From an uncultured Loktanella sp. (GTDB lineage: Bacteria > Pseudomonadota > Alphaproteobacteria > Rhodobacterales > Rhodobacteraceae), in contig CAJXTP010000042.1 in the NCBI GenBank assembly GCA_913061335.1, positions 1-16,143 on the forward strand: a DNA stretch of 16,143 bases, in the 5' to 3' direction. Below are positions 6,910 to 14,993 of this stretch, in pieces. Made by a program: the position numbers and the translations under genes. The notes beneath the pieces were generated by a model that ran no database searches, was not told where the DNA came from, and worked only from the letters and a program-made list of their open reading frames with translations. Every line of letters begins with the position of its first letter. Position 1 is the first letter of the stretch.

Positions 6910-7827
6910 ATGGCCACCAAGCGCGTCCCATTCTGGCAACGAGAGAAATACACACCCTACTTGTTGCTGTTACCGGCATTCCTAATTCTGATGTTCGTCG
7001 TGCTGCTTCCTTTGTTGTTTTCACTTTACACCAGCTTTACGGGCTACCGCCTGATCCGCCCTGAAAGTTTGTATGATTGGGTGGGGTTGCGCAATTATCG
7101 CCGGATTTTTACAGATGGTGATTTCTGGAGCGCGTTTGGCCGTACAATCTTGTTCCTGACGATCGCGCTGAACCTTGAATTTCTACTTGGCCTTGGCATC
7201 GCCTTGCTGATCAATAAAATTACATGGGGCCAACGCACGTTGCGCACTATTATGATGTTTCCCATGATGTTTTCGCCAATTCTGGTGGGCTATCAGTTCA
7301 AGTTTGTTTTCAATGACAACATTGGCATTCTGAACAATGCTTTATATGCTCTTGGGCTCAGCGATGGGGCAATTGCATGGCTGGTCGATAAATATCTCGC
7401 CATGTTCGCGATTATTTTTGCCGAAGTCTGGATGAGCACCTCTGTCTTTGCTATTTTATTGCTGGCTGGCCTGTTTGCGATGCCGCGCGATCCACTGGAA
7501 GCAGCCAAAGTCGATGGCTGTAATTCATGGCAGGTGTTTCGCCACATCACTTTACCATTCCTCATGCCATTTGTGTTCATCGCCATGACGATCAGGTCGT
7601 TGGATGTAGCCCGCGCCTACGACATTGTGGACGTCATGACAGGGGGTGGCCCCGCTGGCCGGACCGAACTGCTTTGGACGATGATTGCCCGCACCGGATA
7701 CGACAACGCCCGAATGGGGCAGGCCAACGCAATGGCCTATGTCTCGATCCTGCTGTCCATCGCATTCACCTACTATTTCTTCACGAAATTACTCGCGGCA
7801 CGTAAATACATGGGAGGTGCAGAATAA
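6910..7827 (+). CDS. ABC transporter permease (MalF/UgpA-like)
   Basis: This 305-residue inner-membrane protein has about six hydrophobic segments, including residues 17-43, 80-101, 113-133, 163-190, 214-229 and one near the C-terminus. The cytoplasmic EAA loop that docks the ATPase is visible as PLEAAKVDGCNSWQVFRHI-LPFL around 195-217. ATG 6910 is preferred: the reading frame is open further upstream (to 6718) but that part runs through the hairpin and the end of the binding-protein gene and reads as random sequence. The ribosome binding site is weak (ATAGGC near 6895-6900), consistent with lower expression than the binding protein. It pairs with the next permease and overlaps its start by one base (TAATG). 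Confidence 0.93.
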   Translation: MATKRVPFWQREKYTPYLLLLPAFLILMFVVLLPLLFSLYTSFTGYRLIRPESLYDWVGLRNYRRIFTDGDFWSAFGRTILFLTIALNLEFLLGLGIALLINKITWGQRTLRTIMMFPMMFSPILVGYQFKFVFNDNIGILNNALYALGLSDGAIAWLVDKYLAMFAIIFAEVWMSTSVFAILLLAGLFAMPRDPLEAAKVDGCNSWQVFRHITLPFLMPFVFIAMTIRSLDVARAYDIVDVMTGGGPAGRTELLWTMIARTGYDNARMGQANAMAYVSILLSIAFTYYFFTKLLAARKYMGGAE

Positions 7828-8684
7828 TGGAGGGTTCTATCCGCAAGCGCGTAGGCGCGGTCGCAACATGGCTATTGACCTTTATCTTGATGATTATCAT
7901 TTGTGTGCCCGGCCTTTGGGTGATATTAACTGCGTTTCGCCCCAACGGTGAAGTGCTGGCTAAACCTCCGGTCTGGATCCCTGAAAACCCAGGCCTAGGA
8001 AACTTTGCCAAAATCTTTGGATTTGGGGGAGATCAGATCGCTATTCCAGTCTCTGCGTATTTCGCCAACTCACTCATCATCGCGCTGACCAGCACAGTCA
8101 TTGCACTTCTGATCGGTATGTCCGGTGGCTATGCATTCGCGCGCTATCGCTTTAAGTTCAAGAACGGGTTGTTTTTGGGTTTGATGCTGTCACGCACCGT
8201 ACCAGGCATCGCTCTGTCCTTACCTGTGTTTATGATCTGGAGCCGGATCGGGCTAATTGATGCCAAGATGGGTCTCATTATCGTTTATGTCGCGATGAAC
8301 GTTCCGTTCACCATCTGGTTGATCGACGGCTTCTTCCGGCAAATCCCCAAGGAAATGTCAGAGGCCGCCCAAGTTGACGGCTGCACCCGTTGGCAGGCGT
8401 TCTGGAAAATCGAATTTCCATTGGCCAAATCGGGCATCGCAAGCGCAGGTATCTTCGCCTTCCTCACGTCATGGAACGAATATGCACTGGCTTCAAATCT
8501 GACGCGATCAACCGACAGCAAAACGCTCCCCGTGGGCCTTATGGACTTTACGGCGCAATTCACAATCGACTGGGCCGGCATGTCAGCAATGGCGGTTATC
8601 ATTATTGTCCCCGCGCTGATCCTGACGTTCCTTGTACAGAAACACCTCATCGCTGGCCTGACATTTGGCGGCGTAAAAGGATAA
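7827..8684 (+). CDS. ABC transporter permease (MalG/UgpE-like)
   Basis: This 285-residue inner-membrane permease is the second half of the importer channel. Hydrophobic segments begin at about residues 12-36 and 77-100 and continue through the protein. The EAA motif EAAQVDGCTRWQAFWKIEFPLA starts at residue 179 and matches the equivalent loop of the partner permease. A GGAGG at 7813-7817 sits nine bases before the ATG. The start codon shares its A with the stop of the upstream permease gene, and the ATPase gene follows three bases after its stop, so the three are almost certainly co-translated. Its family position fits carbohydrate uptake transporter family 1; the substrate is not specified by sequence. 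Confidence 0.94.
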   Translation: MEGSIRKRVGAVATWLLTFILMIIICVPGLWVILTAFRPNGEVLAKPPVWIPENPGLGNFAKIFGFGGDQIAIPVSAYFANSLIIALTSTVIALLIGMSGGYAFARYRFKFKNGLFLGLMLSRTVPGIALSLPVFMIWSRIGLIDAKMGLIIVYVAMNVPFTIWLIDGFFRQIPKEMSEAAQVDGCTRWQAFWKIEFPLAKSGIASAGIFAFLTSWNEYALASNLTRSTDSKTLPVGLMDFTAQFTIDWAGMSAMAVIIIVPALILTFLVQKHLIAGLTFGGVKG

Positions 8685-8687
8685 GAC

Positions 8688-9782
8688 ATGGCTGAAATTA
8701 CTCTCACGAACATCGTCAAAAACTATGGCAAACTTGAAGTTGTCCATGGTATCAACCTTGACATCGCCCACAATGAATTTGTGGTTCTTGTTGGCCCTTC
8801 TGGATGCGGTAAATCCACCACGCTGCGAATGATTGCAGGGTTAGAGGACATCACAGGCGGGACGGTTTCTATTGGTGACGTGGTTGTCAACGACCTGCCG
8901 CCACGCAAGCGCAACATCTCGATGGTGTTCCAGAACTACGCGCTTTATCCGCATATGTCCGTGCGTGAAAACTTAGGGTTCGGTCTGAAGATCGCCAAGC
9001 AGGATGAGGCAACTATCATCAAACGCGTCGATGAAGCCGCCGATATTCTTGGCCTTGACGAATTGATGGACCGTACACCTGCCGAATTGTCAGGGGGCCA
9101 GCGCCAGCGCGTCGCCATGGGCCGCGCCATCGTGCGCCACCCTGAGGCGTTTTTATTCGACGAACCGCTCTCCAACCTTGACGCCAAGCTGCGCGTCCAA
9201 ATGCGTACCGAAATCAAAAAGCTGCATCAAAAGGTCAAAACCACCGTTGTTTACGTGACCCATGACCAAGTTGAAGCGATGACATTAGCTGATCGCATTG
9301 TTGTAATGAAAGACGGCTATATCGAGCAGGTTGGCACCCCGATGGATGTGTTCAACAACCCTGTAAATACCTTTGTGGCCAGCTTTATCGGCTCACCACC
9401 GATGAACCTGTTGCCGGCAACGATCAAAGGCAAGAATATCGTCTTCGCGGATGATAAATCCTTGCCAGTGCCTGTGCGTTTGACGGGTCTGGTGCGCGAC
9501 GGACAAGAAGTGGTGTTTGGTCTGCGCCCCGATGATCTGACCCCTGTCGGCCACGGCATCGCAGAAAGCGGCGATGGCGCAAAGGTCACATTGGACATCG
9601 TGTTGTCAGAACTGCTTGGAACAGAGACGATCCTCTACACCAGCATCGCGGGGCAAGAGGCGCAGGGCAAAATGTTTGGCCCCCGCATCGTGGCACCCGG
9701 TGAGACGCTGGAATTTGATGTGGCCATGGACAAAGCCCATCTCTTTGATGCAGCCACTGGCAAGTCTGTTCGGGTCGAGTAA
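8688..9782 (+). CDS. ABC transporter ATPase (MalK/UgpC-like)
   Basis: This 364-residue ATPase powers the importer. Walker A GPSGCGKST is at 36-44, the Q-loop at FQNYALYPHM (81-90), the signature LSGGQRQRV at 134-142, Walker B AFLFDEP at 154-160, the D-loop at SNLDAK, and the switch His at H192 (YVTHDQ). The roughly 130 residues after about 235 form the OB-fold regulatory domain of the MalK/UgpC type, which contacts the permeases and can receive regulatory signals. AAAAGG before the ATG is the ribosome binding site. The stop overlaps the start of the enolase-superfamily gene (TAATG), physically linking transport to catabolism. All residues needed for ATP hydrolysis are present. Confidence 0.96.
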   Translation: MAEITLTNIVKNYGKLEVVHGINLDIAHNEFVVLVGPSGCGKSTTLRMIAGLEDITGGTVSIGDVVVNDLPPRKRNISMVFQNYALYPHMSVRENLGFGLKIAKQDEATIIKRVDEAADILGLDELMDRTPAELSGGQRQRVAMGRAIVRHPEAFLFDEPLSNLDAKLRVQMRTEIKKLHQKVKTTVVYVTHDQVEAMTLADRIVVMKDGYIEQVGTPMDVFNNPVNTFVASFIGSPPMNLLPATIKGKNIVFADDKSLPVPVRLTGLVRDGQEVVFGLRPDDLTPVGHGIAESGDGAKVTLDIVLSELLGTETILYTSIAGQEAQGKMFGPRIVAPGETLEFDVAMDKAHLFDAATGKSVRVE

Positions 9783-10894
9783 TGGCACAGATTGTCAAAG
9801 CCGAACTGCTGATGGTGGACCTTGCCCCCAAGGTTGTGCGCACTGATGCAATCCAGTCTTTCGTCAGTCAGGAAACGCCGATTGTGCGACTAACCGACGC
9901 CGACGGAAATATCGGCACTGGCTACAGTTATACTATTGGCACCGGTGGGCCTGCGGTGATCAGCCTGTTGCGCGAAACGTTGCTGCCGCTGGTGATCGGT
10001 CGTGAGGCAGAGGAGATTGAAGCCATCTGGCGCGATCTGTTGTTCGCCACCCATGCCACCGCAGTGGGCGCGATTACCTCGCTTGCTTTGGCGACGATCG
10101 ACACAGCCCTTTGGGATTTGCGTTGCATACGGGCCAGGCTGCCGCTTTGGCGCATGGCGGGCGGGGCGAAATCGTCTGTGCCGATGTATTCGACGGAAGG
10201 TGGCTGGCTCCATATCGACACTGATGCACTAGTAGCGGATGCACTTGCGATGCAGGCGAAGGGGTTTGCCGGCTCCAAGATCAAGATTGGCAAGCCCACA
10301 TTGGCCGCAGACCGTGCGCGTTTGCGGGCGGTGCGCGATGCCGTCGGTGATGACTATCATATCCTTGTCGACGCCAATCAGTCCTTCACCTTGGCCGAGG
10401 CGCGCAGGCGTGCTGATATGCTCGCCGAATTTGACATCGGTTGGTTCGAAGAACCGATGCCCGCGGACGATGTGGGAGCACATGTGCAACTGACGGCCAT
10501 GTCGCCCGTGCCCATTGCCGTTGGCGAGAGCATGTACTCCCTAAGCCAGTTCAAAGACTATCTGGCAATGAATGCTTGCACGATTGTGCAGGCGGACGTA
10601 GCCCGTGTTGGCGGTATCACCCCGTGGCTTAAAATTGCGCATATGGCCGAAGCGTTTAACGTCGCAATCTGTCCGCATTTCCTGATGGAGCTTCACGTCA
10701 GCCTGACCTGCGCTGTGCCCAACGCGCCGATGCTGGAATACATCCCACAACTTGATGACATAACGACTTCGCGGCTCGATATTCGCGATGGTAAGGCGCA
10801 TGCGCCTCAAACGCCCGGTCTCGGGATCGCATGGGATTGGAACGCCATCGAGGCGCGCGCGATCAGCGGTTTAAACGCGACAATCGGAGGATAG
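9782..10894 (+). CDS. Enolase-superfamily dehydratase/racemase, mandelate racemase type
   Basis: This 370-residue protein has the enolase-superfamily capping domain and barrel. Active-site elements are all present: K166-x-K168 (SKIKIG), metal ligands D197 (VDANQ), E223/E224 (WFEEP) and E249 (GES), the D272/H299 dyad (VQADVARVGG and CPHF), and E319 (MLEY). This set is that of the mandelate racemase subgroup, which holds acid-sugar dehydratases such as L-fuconate, L-rhamnonate and galactonate dehydratases. By context it should dehydrate a sugar acid to a 2-keto-3-deoxy acid, although racemase or epimerase activity cannot be excluded. It is shorter than the characterised Xanthomonas L-fuconate dehydratase (about 440 residues, from memory). 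A second, unrelated dehydratase is encoded 1 kb downstream. Confidence 0.9.
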   Translation: MAQIVKAELLMVDLAPKVVRTDAIQSFVSQETPIVRLTDADGNIGTGYSYTIGTGGPAVISLLRETLLPLVIGREAEEIEAIWRDLLFATHATAVGAITSLALATIDTALWDLRCIRARLPLWRMAGGAKSSVPMYSTEGGWLHIDTDALVADALAMQAKGFAGSKIKIGKPTLAADRARLRAVRDAVGDDYHILVDANQSFTLAEARRRADMLAEFDIGWFEEPMPADDVGAHVQLTAMSPVPIAVGESMYSLSQFKDYLAMNACTIVQADVARVGGITPWLKIAHMAEAFNVAICPHFLMELHVSLTCAVPNAPMLEYIPQLDDITTSRLDIRDGKAHAPQTPGLGIAWDWNAIEARAISGLNATIGG

Positions 10895-10897
10895 AAC

Positions 10898-11227
10898 ATG
10901 GAACGCATGGCAATGGTCATCGGTATCAAACCCGAGAATATTCCTGAATACAAACGCCTGCACGCAAACACTTGGCCCGAGATTCTGGCAGGCATCACTG
11001 CGAGCAATATCCGCAACTATTCGATTTATCTGCGCGAGCCTGAAAACCTGTTGTTTGGTTATTGGGAATACCACGGCGATGACTTCGCTGCTGACGCCGC
11101 CAAAATGGCCGCAGACCCGAAAACCCAAGAATGGTGGGATATTTGCATGCCGCTACAAACCCCACTTGATACCCGTGCCGACGGTGAATGGTGGGCGATG
11201 ATGGAAGAGGTGTTTCACAATGACTGA
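10898..11227 (+). CDS. L-rhamnose mutarotase family protein (RhaM-like)
   Basis: This 109-residue small protein of the RhaM/COG3254 family interconverts sugar anomers. The family hallmarks sit at the same positions as in E. coli RhaM as I recall it: Y18, H22 in EYKRLHANTWPE, and Y41 in NYSIYL, with tryptophans W79/W80 near the C-terminus. It would supply the anomer required by a sugar dehydrogenase. The same family occurs in the Campylobacter jejuni L-fucose island, so the substrate need not be rhamnose. GGAGG at 10886-10890 supports ATG 10898 over ATG 10907. It follows the enolase-type gene by three bases and overlaps the RraA-family gene by eight bases. Its presence argues that the imported substrate is a free reducing sugar. 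Confidence 0.92.
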   Translation: MERMAMVIGIKPENIPEYKRLHANTWPEILAGITASNIRNYSIYLREPENLLFGYWEYHGDDFAADAAKMAADPKTQEWWDICMPLQTPLDTRADGEWWAMMEEVFHND

Positions 11228-11870
11228 CAATCGCATTGCCCCGTTTCAGGGGTGCTATACTGGTGTCGTCCATGACGTCATGCGCGCAATGGGGCGCAAG
11301 AATTTCACCCTGCCGCCACGGATCACGCCGCTGCAACCGGAAATGACCCTCTGCGGACCAGCTTGGACCGTTGAAGGCCGCGTTGATGAAAGCGCCGACC
11401 CGCATGAAACGCTTCTTGCGTGGACCGGCCTGTTGTCGCAGGCTAAGGAAGGGCACATTTGGACGGCCCAACCCCACACTCACCAGATCGCGCAAATGGG
11501 CGAGCTTTCTGCCGAAACCTTGCACCGCAAAGGTGTTCTGGGCTGTGTGTTAGACGGCGGGCTACGGGACGCGAACTTTATCCTCAACCTTGGTTTTCCC
11601 TGCTGGCGCACCCACCACACACCGCGTGATATCGTAGGCTTCTGGCTCCCAAAGCAAACGGACGTCGACATCATGATGGGCGACGTCCTGATCCGCCCCG
11701 GTGATTGGTTGCATGGCGACCGCGACGGCATGGTTTGCATCCCCGTCGAAATCCTTGATGAGGTGCTAGAAAAAAGCCAAGAAGCGATGCAGACCGAAAA
11801 CAAGGTGCGCACCGCTATCCTTGACGGGATGGACCCGCAAGATGCCTATCTGAAATGGGGTAAGTTTTGA
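11220..11870 (+). CDS. RraA-family protein (aldolase/decarboxylase type)
   Basis: This 216-residue protein has the RraA/HMG-aldolase fold signature: MGELSAETLHRKGVLGCVLDGG (93-114), then R116-D117 in GGLRDAN, corresponding to the substrate-binding Arg and metal-binding Asp of 4-hydroxy-4-methyl-2-oxoglutarate aldolases. WLHGDRDGMVCIP near the C-terminus is also typical. The founding member regulates RNase E, but operon-borne RraA paralogues in sugar-acid clusters more often act as class II pyruvate aldolases or oxaloacetate decarboxylases. Here it could cleave a 2-keto-3-deoxy acid, an alternative end to the SDR/FAH route; that is inference. GAAGAGG at 11204-11210 is the ribosome binding site. 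The stop TGA overlaps the TTG start of the next gene. Confidence 0.88.
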   Translation: MTDNRIAPFQGCYTGVVHDVMRAMGRKNFTLPPRITPLQPEMTLCGPAWTVEGRVDESADPHETLLAWTGLLSQAKEGHIWTAQPHTHQIAQMGELSAETLHRKGVLGCVLDGGLRDANFILNLGFPCWRTHHTPRDIVGFWLPKQTDVDIMMGDVLIRPGDWLHGDRDGMVCIPVEILDEVLEKSQEAMQTENKVRTAILDGMDPQDAYLKWGKF

Positions 11871-12178
11871 GCCTTGCAACAGACGATAGGCTTATCGTAC
11901 TCGCGCCGATTGATACGGTCGCAGTCGTGCGATGTGCGATTGACGCAGGTACATCGTTAAAGATCAGCGGGCAATCCGTGACTTTGGCGCAGGCTGTCAC
12001 ACTGGGCCATAAGCTGGCGCGTTGTGCGATGAAAACAGGTGACAAGGTTCTCAAATACGGCGTGTCCATTGGGTCAGTCACCGCGCCCATCGCTATTGGT
12101 GAGCACGTGCATCTGCACAATATCCAAAGCGACTACACCCCGACCTACGCACTAACTGAAGCCGGAGCAGTGGCATGA
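11867..12178 (+). CDS. UxaA-type dehydratase small subunit (SAF domain)
   Basis: This 103-residue protein equals the N-terminal SAF domain of altronate dehydratase UxaA/GarD: IVLAPIDTVAVVR, then GHKLARCAMKTGDKVLKYG (45-63 region) and a closing GEHVHLHNIQSD. In the fused enzyme this domain covers the active site of the large part. It is encoded separately here, as in sulfolactate sulfo-lyase SuyA and in Campylobacter jejuni Cj0482. The start is TTG, inferred from overlap with the upstream stop (TTGA) and a GGGG six bases before; no nearby ATG gives the full domain. The end overlaps the large-subunit start (ATGA), ensuring equal synthesis of the two chains. Confidence 0.9.
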   Translation: MSLATDDRLIVLAPIDTVAVVRCAIDAGTSLKISGQSVTLAQAVTLGHKLARCAMKTGDKVLKYGVSIGSVTAPIAIGEHVHLHNIQSDYTPTYALTEAGAVA

Positions 12179-13365
12179 GCATGCAAGGCTACCTGCGTTC
12201 TGATGGTCGAAAGGGTATCCGCAATGCGGTTGTGGTCGCCTATTTGGTGGAATGCGCACACCACGTCGCGCGCGAGATCACTTATCCGCACCGCGACCAC
12301 GCCCAAGTCATCGGCTTTCCGGGCTGTTTTCCAAATGAATACGCGCAAAAGATGATGGAGCGGCTTTGCACCCACCCCAACGTGGGGGCCGTGCTGTTGG
12401 TGTCGCTGGGCTGCGAAAGCTTTAACCGTATGCAGCTGGAACAGGTCGTACGCGACAGCGGCCGTAAGGTGGACACCTTGGTCATCCAACGCACCGGCGG
12501 CACACGCAGCGCGATTGCAAAAGGCCAAGGCTTTGTCGCCCAAGCGATTGCCGATCTTGCTGACACTCCGCGCGTGGCAATGGATCTGTCGGATCTGGTG
12601 ATCGGAACGGTTTGCGGTGGCTCTGATGGGACCAGCGGGATTTCCGGCAATCCAGCCACGGGCCGTGCGTTTGACCAACTTGTCGCCGCAGGGGCCGCCT
12701 GCATCTTTGAGGAAACAGGCGAGCTGATCGGCTGCGAAGACATCATGTCCGCCCGCGCTGCCACACCTGCGCTTGCAACAGAGTTACGAGGCTCTGTTGA
12801 AAAGGCGGCTAAATATTATGCGGCTCTGGGATATGGCAGTTTCGCTTCGGGCAATGCCAATGGCGGGTTGTCCACGATCGAGGAAAAATCAATGGGCGCC
12901 TATGCGAAATCTGGCTCCTCGCCGATTTCCGGCTTGATCAAACCGGGGGATATTCCACCAAGAGGTGGGCTTTATCTGATGGATGTGGTGCCCGACGGCC
13001 CCGTCACATTCGGCTTTCCGAATATTTCTGACAATGCCGAGATTGTGGAAATGATGGCCTCTGGCGCGCATATGACGATTTTTGTGACAGGGCGCGGATC
13101 GGTTGTGGGATCGGCTATTTCGCCTGTCATTAAGGTCGCGGCCAATCCTGAAATGTATGAGCGCTTACATGAAGACATGGATATAAACGCAGGCCGGATC
13201 ATCACAGGTGACGCAAGTCTGAACGACATCGGCACCGAGATTTTCGATCTGGTCGCGCAGGTTGCCGCAGGCCGGAAAACAAAGTCAGAGGACTTGGGCC
13301 ATGCGGAATTCATCCTGACCTATAAAAGTTTCGAACCCATCGGGCCAGCCTGCTTGCCGGTATAA
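12175..13365 (+). CDS. UxaA/GarD-type dehydratase large subunit
   Basis: This 396-residue protein is the catalytic C-terminal part of the altronate/galactarate dehydratase family. Clear family blocks are GYLRSDGRKGIRN (5-17), GFPGC (47-51), LVSLGCE (75-81), VCGGSDGTSGISGNPATGR (146-164), EETGELIGCEDI and NGGLSTIEEKSMGAYAKSG. With the SAF protein just upstream it should form a metal-dependent lyase removing water (or, in SuyAB, sulfite) from a polyhydroxy acid. Campylobacter jejuni Cj0482/Cj0483 show the same split in a fucose pathway, which makes a deoxy-hexonate such as L-fuconate a reasonable substrate; altronate or sulfolactate are alternatives. GGAG at 12164-12167 precedes the ATG; a second ATG two codons later is possible. 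Confidence 0.92.
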   Translation: MSMQGYLRSDGRKGIRNAVVVAYLVECAHHVAREITYPHRDHAQVIGFPGCFPNEYAQKMMERLCTHPNVGAVLLVSLGCESFNRMQLEQVVRDSGRKVDTLVIQRTGGTRSAIAKGQGFVAQAIADLADTPRVAMDLSDLVIGTVCGGSDGTSGISGNPATGRAFDQLVAAGAACIFEETGELIGCEDIMSARAATPALATELRGSVEKAAKYYAALGYGSFASGNANGGLSTIEEKSMGAYAKSGSSPISGLIKPGDIPPRGGLYLMDVVPDGPVTFGFPNISDNAEIVEMMASGAHMTIFVTGRGSVVGSAISPVIKVAANPEMYERLHEDMDINAGRIITGDASLNDIGTEIFDLVAQVAAGRKTKSEDLGHAEFILTYKSFEPIGPACLPV

Positions 13366-13377
13366 AAAGGACTAAAA

Positions 13378-14115
13378 ATGACACGTTTGAACGGAAAAAC
13401 ATGCCTTGTGACCGCTGCCGGTCAAGGTATCGGGCGCGCATCAGCTTTGGCAATGAAGGCCGAAGGCGCTACAGTTTGGGCGACGGATGTTAATGAAAGT
13501 GCATTGGCCGATCTCGCGCAAGCAGGGTTTAAAACAATGAAATTGGACGCAATGGACCCTGCTTCGATAACAGAAGCCCGCATAAAAATTGGCGGAGTCG
13601 ATGTGCTGTTCAACTGTGCGGGCTTCGTCGCAAACGGCACAATTCTTGAGTGTGACGAAGAGCAATGGCGGTTCTCGAACGAGTTGAACGTCACCGCAAT
13701 GTACCGGATGAACCGCGCCTTCCTGCCTGCGATGCTGGAACACGGCGGCGGGTCGATTATCAACATGTCATCGGTAGCATCCTCGATCATCGCAGCCCCC
13801 AGCCGCTTTGCCTATGGCACCACCAAGGCCGCCGTGATCGGCATGACCAAATCCATCGCTGCGGATTTCATCACCCAAGGGGTGCGCTGCAATGCGATCT
13901 GCCCCGGCACGGTTGAAAGCCCGTCATTGGAACAACGGCTTGCTGACACGGGCGACTATGATGCGGCCCGCGCGGCGTTTATCGCCCGCCAACCCATTGG
14001 GCGCATTGGTAAAGCCGAAGAAATCGCCGCATTGGTTGTTTATCTTGCCTCTGACGACTCTGCCTACACGACCGGTGTTGCCCACGTCATCGACGGCGGC
14101 TGGTCCAATACATAA
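13378..14115 (+). CDS. SDR oxidoreductase, 2-keto-3-deoxy-L-fuconate 4-dehydrogenase/BDH2-like
   Basis: This 245-residue short-chain dehydrogenase has the unusual cofactor loop TAAGQGIG (12-19) in place of TGxxxGIG, D36 in ATDVNES indicating NAD+, NCAG at 78-81, and the catalytic S131, Y145 and K149 (YGTTK). Long phrases such as INMSSVASS, KAAVIGMTKS-x-AADFI-QG-RCN and CPGTV-SPSLE closely match the BDH2/DHRS6 group, which also contains Xanthomonas 2-keto-3-deoxy-L-fuconate dehydrogenase. R142, three residues before the Tyr, corresponds to a carboxylate-binding Arg of that group. It should oxidise the C4 hydroxyl of a 2-keto-3-deoxy acid to a 2,4-diketo acid, feeding the hydrolase encoded next. 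The ribosome binding site is AAAAAGGA, seven bases upstream of the ATG. Confidence 0.93.
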   Translation: MTRLNGKTCLVTAAGQGIGRASALAMKAEGATVWATDVNESALADLAQAGFKTMKLDAMDPASITEARIKIGGVDVLFNCAGFVANGTILECDEEQWRFSNELNVTAMYRMNRAFLPAMLEHGGGSIINMSSVASSIIAAPSRFAYGTTKAAVIGMTKSIAADFITQGVRCNAICPGTVESPSLEQRLADTGDYDAARAAFIARQPIGRIGKAEEIAALVVYLASDDSAYTTGVAHVIDGGWSNT

Positions 14116-14126
14116 GGAAAATTGAA

Positions 14127-14975
14127 ATGAAACTTCTTCGACATGGCGCGATTGGTGCCGAAAAACCGGGAATGCTGGATGAGGGCGGCGTGATCCGCGA
14201 TCTGTCAGGTATGGTGCCTGATATCGCAGGTGATGTGTTGTCAGATGAAGGTATGAAGCCACTGCGCGACGTTGATCCGACAACGTTACCAGTTGTTGAC
14301 CCAAGCACTAGATTAGGTCCCTGTGTGGCAGGCACGGGAAAATTCATTTGCATCGGTCTGAACTACGCTGATCACGCCGCCGAAAGCGGTTTGAACGTGC
14401 CGCCTGAACCGGTCATCTTTATGAAAGCGACCAGCGCCATTTGCGGCCCCAATGATCCAATCGTGATCCCCCGTGGATCCGAAAAGACCGATTGGGAGGT
14501 TGAGCTGGCCGTCATCATAGGTAAGCGAGCCAAATACGTTTCTGAGGCCGGCGCGCTGGATTATGTCGCCGGTTACGCTATCACCAATGACGTCTCGGAA
14601 CGAGCGTTCCAGATTGAACGTGCGGGTCAATGGACCAAAGGAAAAAGTTGCGACAACTACGGTCAGATCGGCCCATGGCTTGTCACACGCGACGAAGTGG
14701 CCGACCCACAGGATATGCCCATGTGGCTGACCGTGAATGATAAAAAGATGCAAGATGGCAGCACCAAAACCATGGTCTATGGCGTCGCACATGTGGTGTC
14801 ATACCTCAGCCAATTCATGAGCCTGCACCCCGGCGACGTGATTTCAACAGGCACGCCTCCCGGGGTTGGCATGGGCCAAAACCCCCAGCAATATCTGCGT
14901 GCTGGCGATGTAGTCGAACTTGGCATCGCTGGCCTTGGGCAGCAGCGCCAAGATGTAATTGACGACCCAGAATAA
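14127..14975 (+). CDS. Fumarylacetoacetate hydrolase family, 2,4-diketo-3-deoxy-sugar-acid hydrolase-like
   Basis: This 282-residue FAH-family enzyme has FICIGLNYADHAAESG (73-88) forming the active-site lid region. The divalent metal ligands are E124 and E126 (DWEVEL) and D155 (TNDVSER). STGTPPGVGMGQ near residue 240 is also characteristic. In the L-fucose and L-rhamnose oxidative pathways a close relative cleaves 2,4-diketo-3-deoxy acid to pyruvate and L-lactate; the neighbouring BDH2-like SDR makes exactly that kind of substrate. Homologues are frequently labelled ureidoglycolate lyase, which the context does not support. It follows the SDR gene by 11 bp with AAGGAA as the ribosome binding site. 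The N-terminal 60 residues are the usual small FAH N-domain; no residue loss is apparent. Confidence 0.92.
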   Translation: MKLLRHGAIGAEKPGMLDEGGVIRDLSGMVPDIAGDVLSDEGMKPLRDVDPTTLPVVDPSTRLGPCVAGTGKFICIGLNYADHAAESGLNVPPEPVIFMKATSAICGPNDPIVIPRGSEKTDWEVELAVIIGKRAKYVSEAGALDYVAGYAITNDVSERAFQIERAGQWTKGKSCDNYGQIGPWLVTRDEVADPQDMPMWLTVNDKKMQDGSTKTMVYGVAHVVSYLSQFMSLHPGDVISTGTPPGVGMGQNPQQYLRAGDVVELGIAGLGQQRQDVIDDPE

Positions 14976-14993
14976 AGCAAAAGGATATCCCGC

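Noticed and set aside
11867..13365. UxaA split interpreted as a frameshifted pseudogene
   Set aside because: The two parts overlap cleanly as ATGA with a good ribosome binding site, and the split form is known in SuyAB and in the Campylobacter fucose locus.
11867..13365. Sulfolactate sulfo-lyase (SuyAB) assignment
   Set aside because: The subunit layout fits, but no sulfonate transport or sulfite-handling genes are nearby, whereas deoxy-sugar enzymes surround the pair.
14127..14975. Ureidoglycolate lyase assignment for the FAH-family gene
   Set aside because: No purine-degradation genes are nearby. The adjacent BDH2-like dehydrogenase supports a diketo-acid hydrolase.
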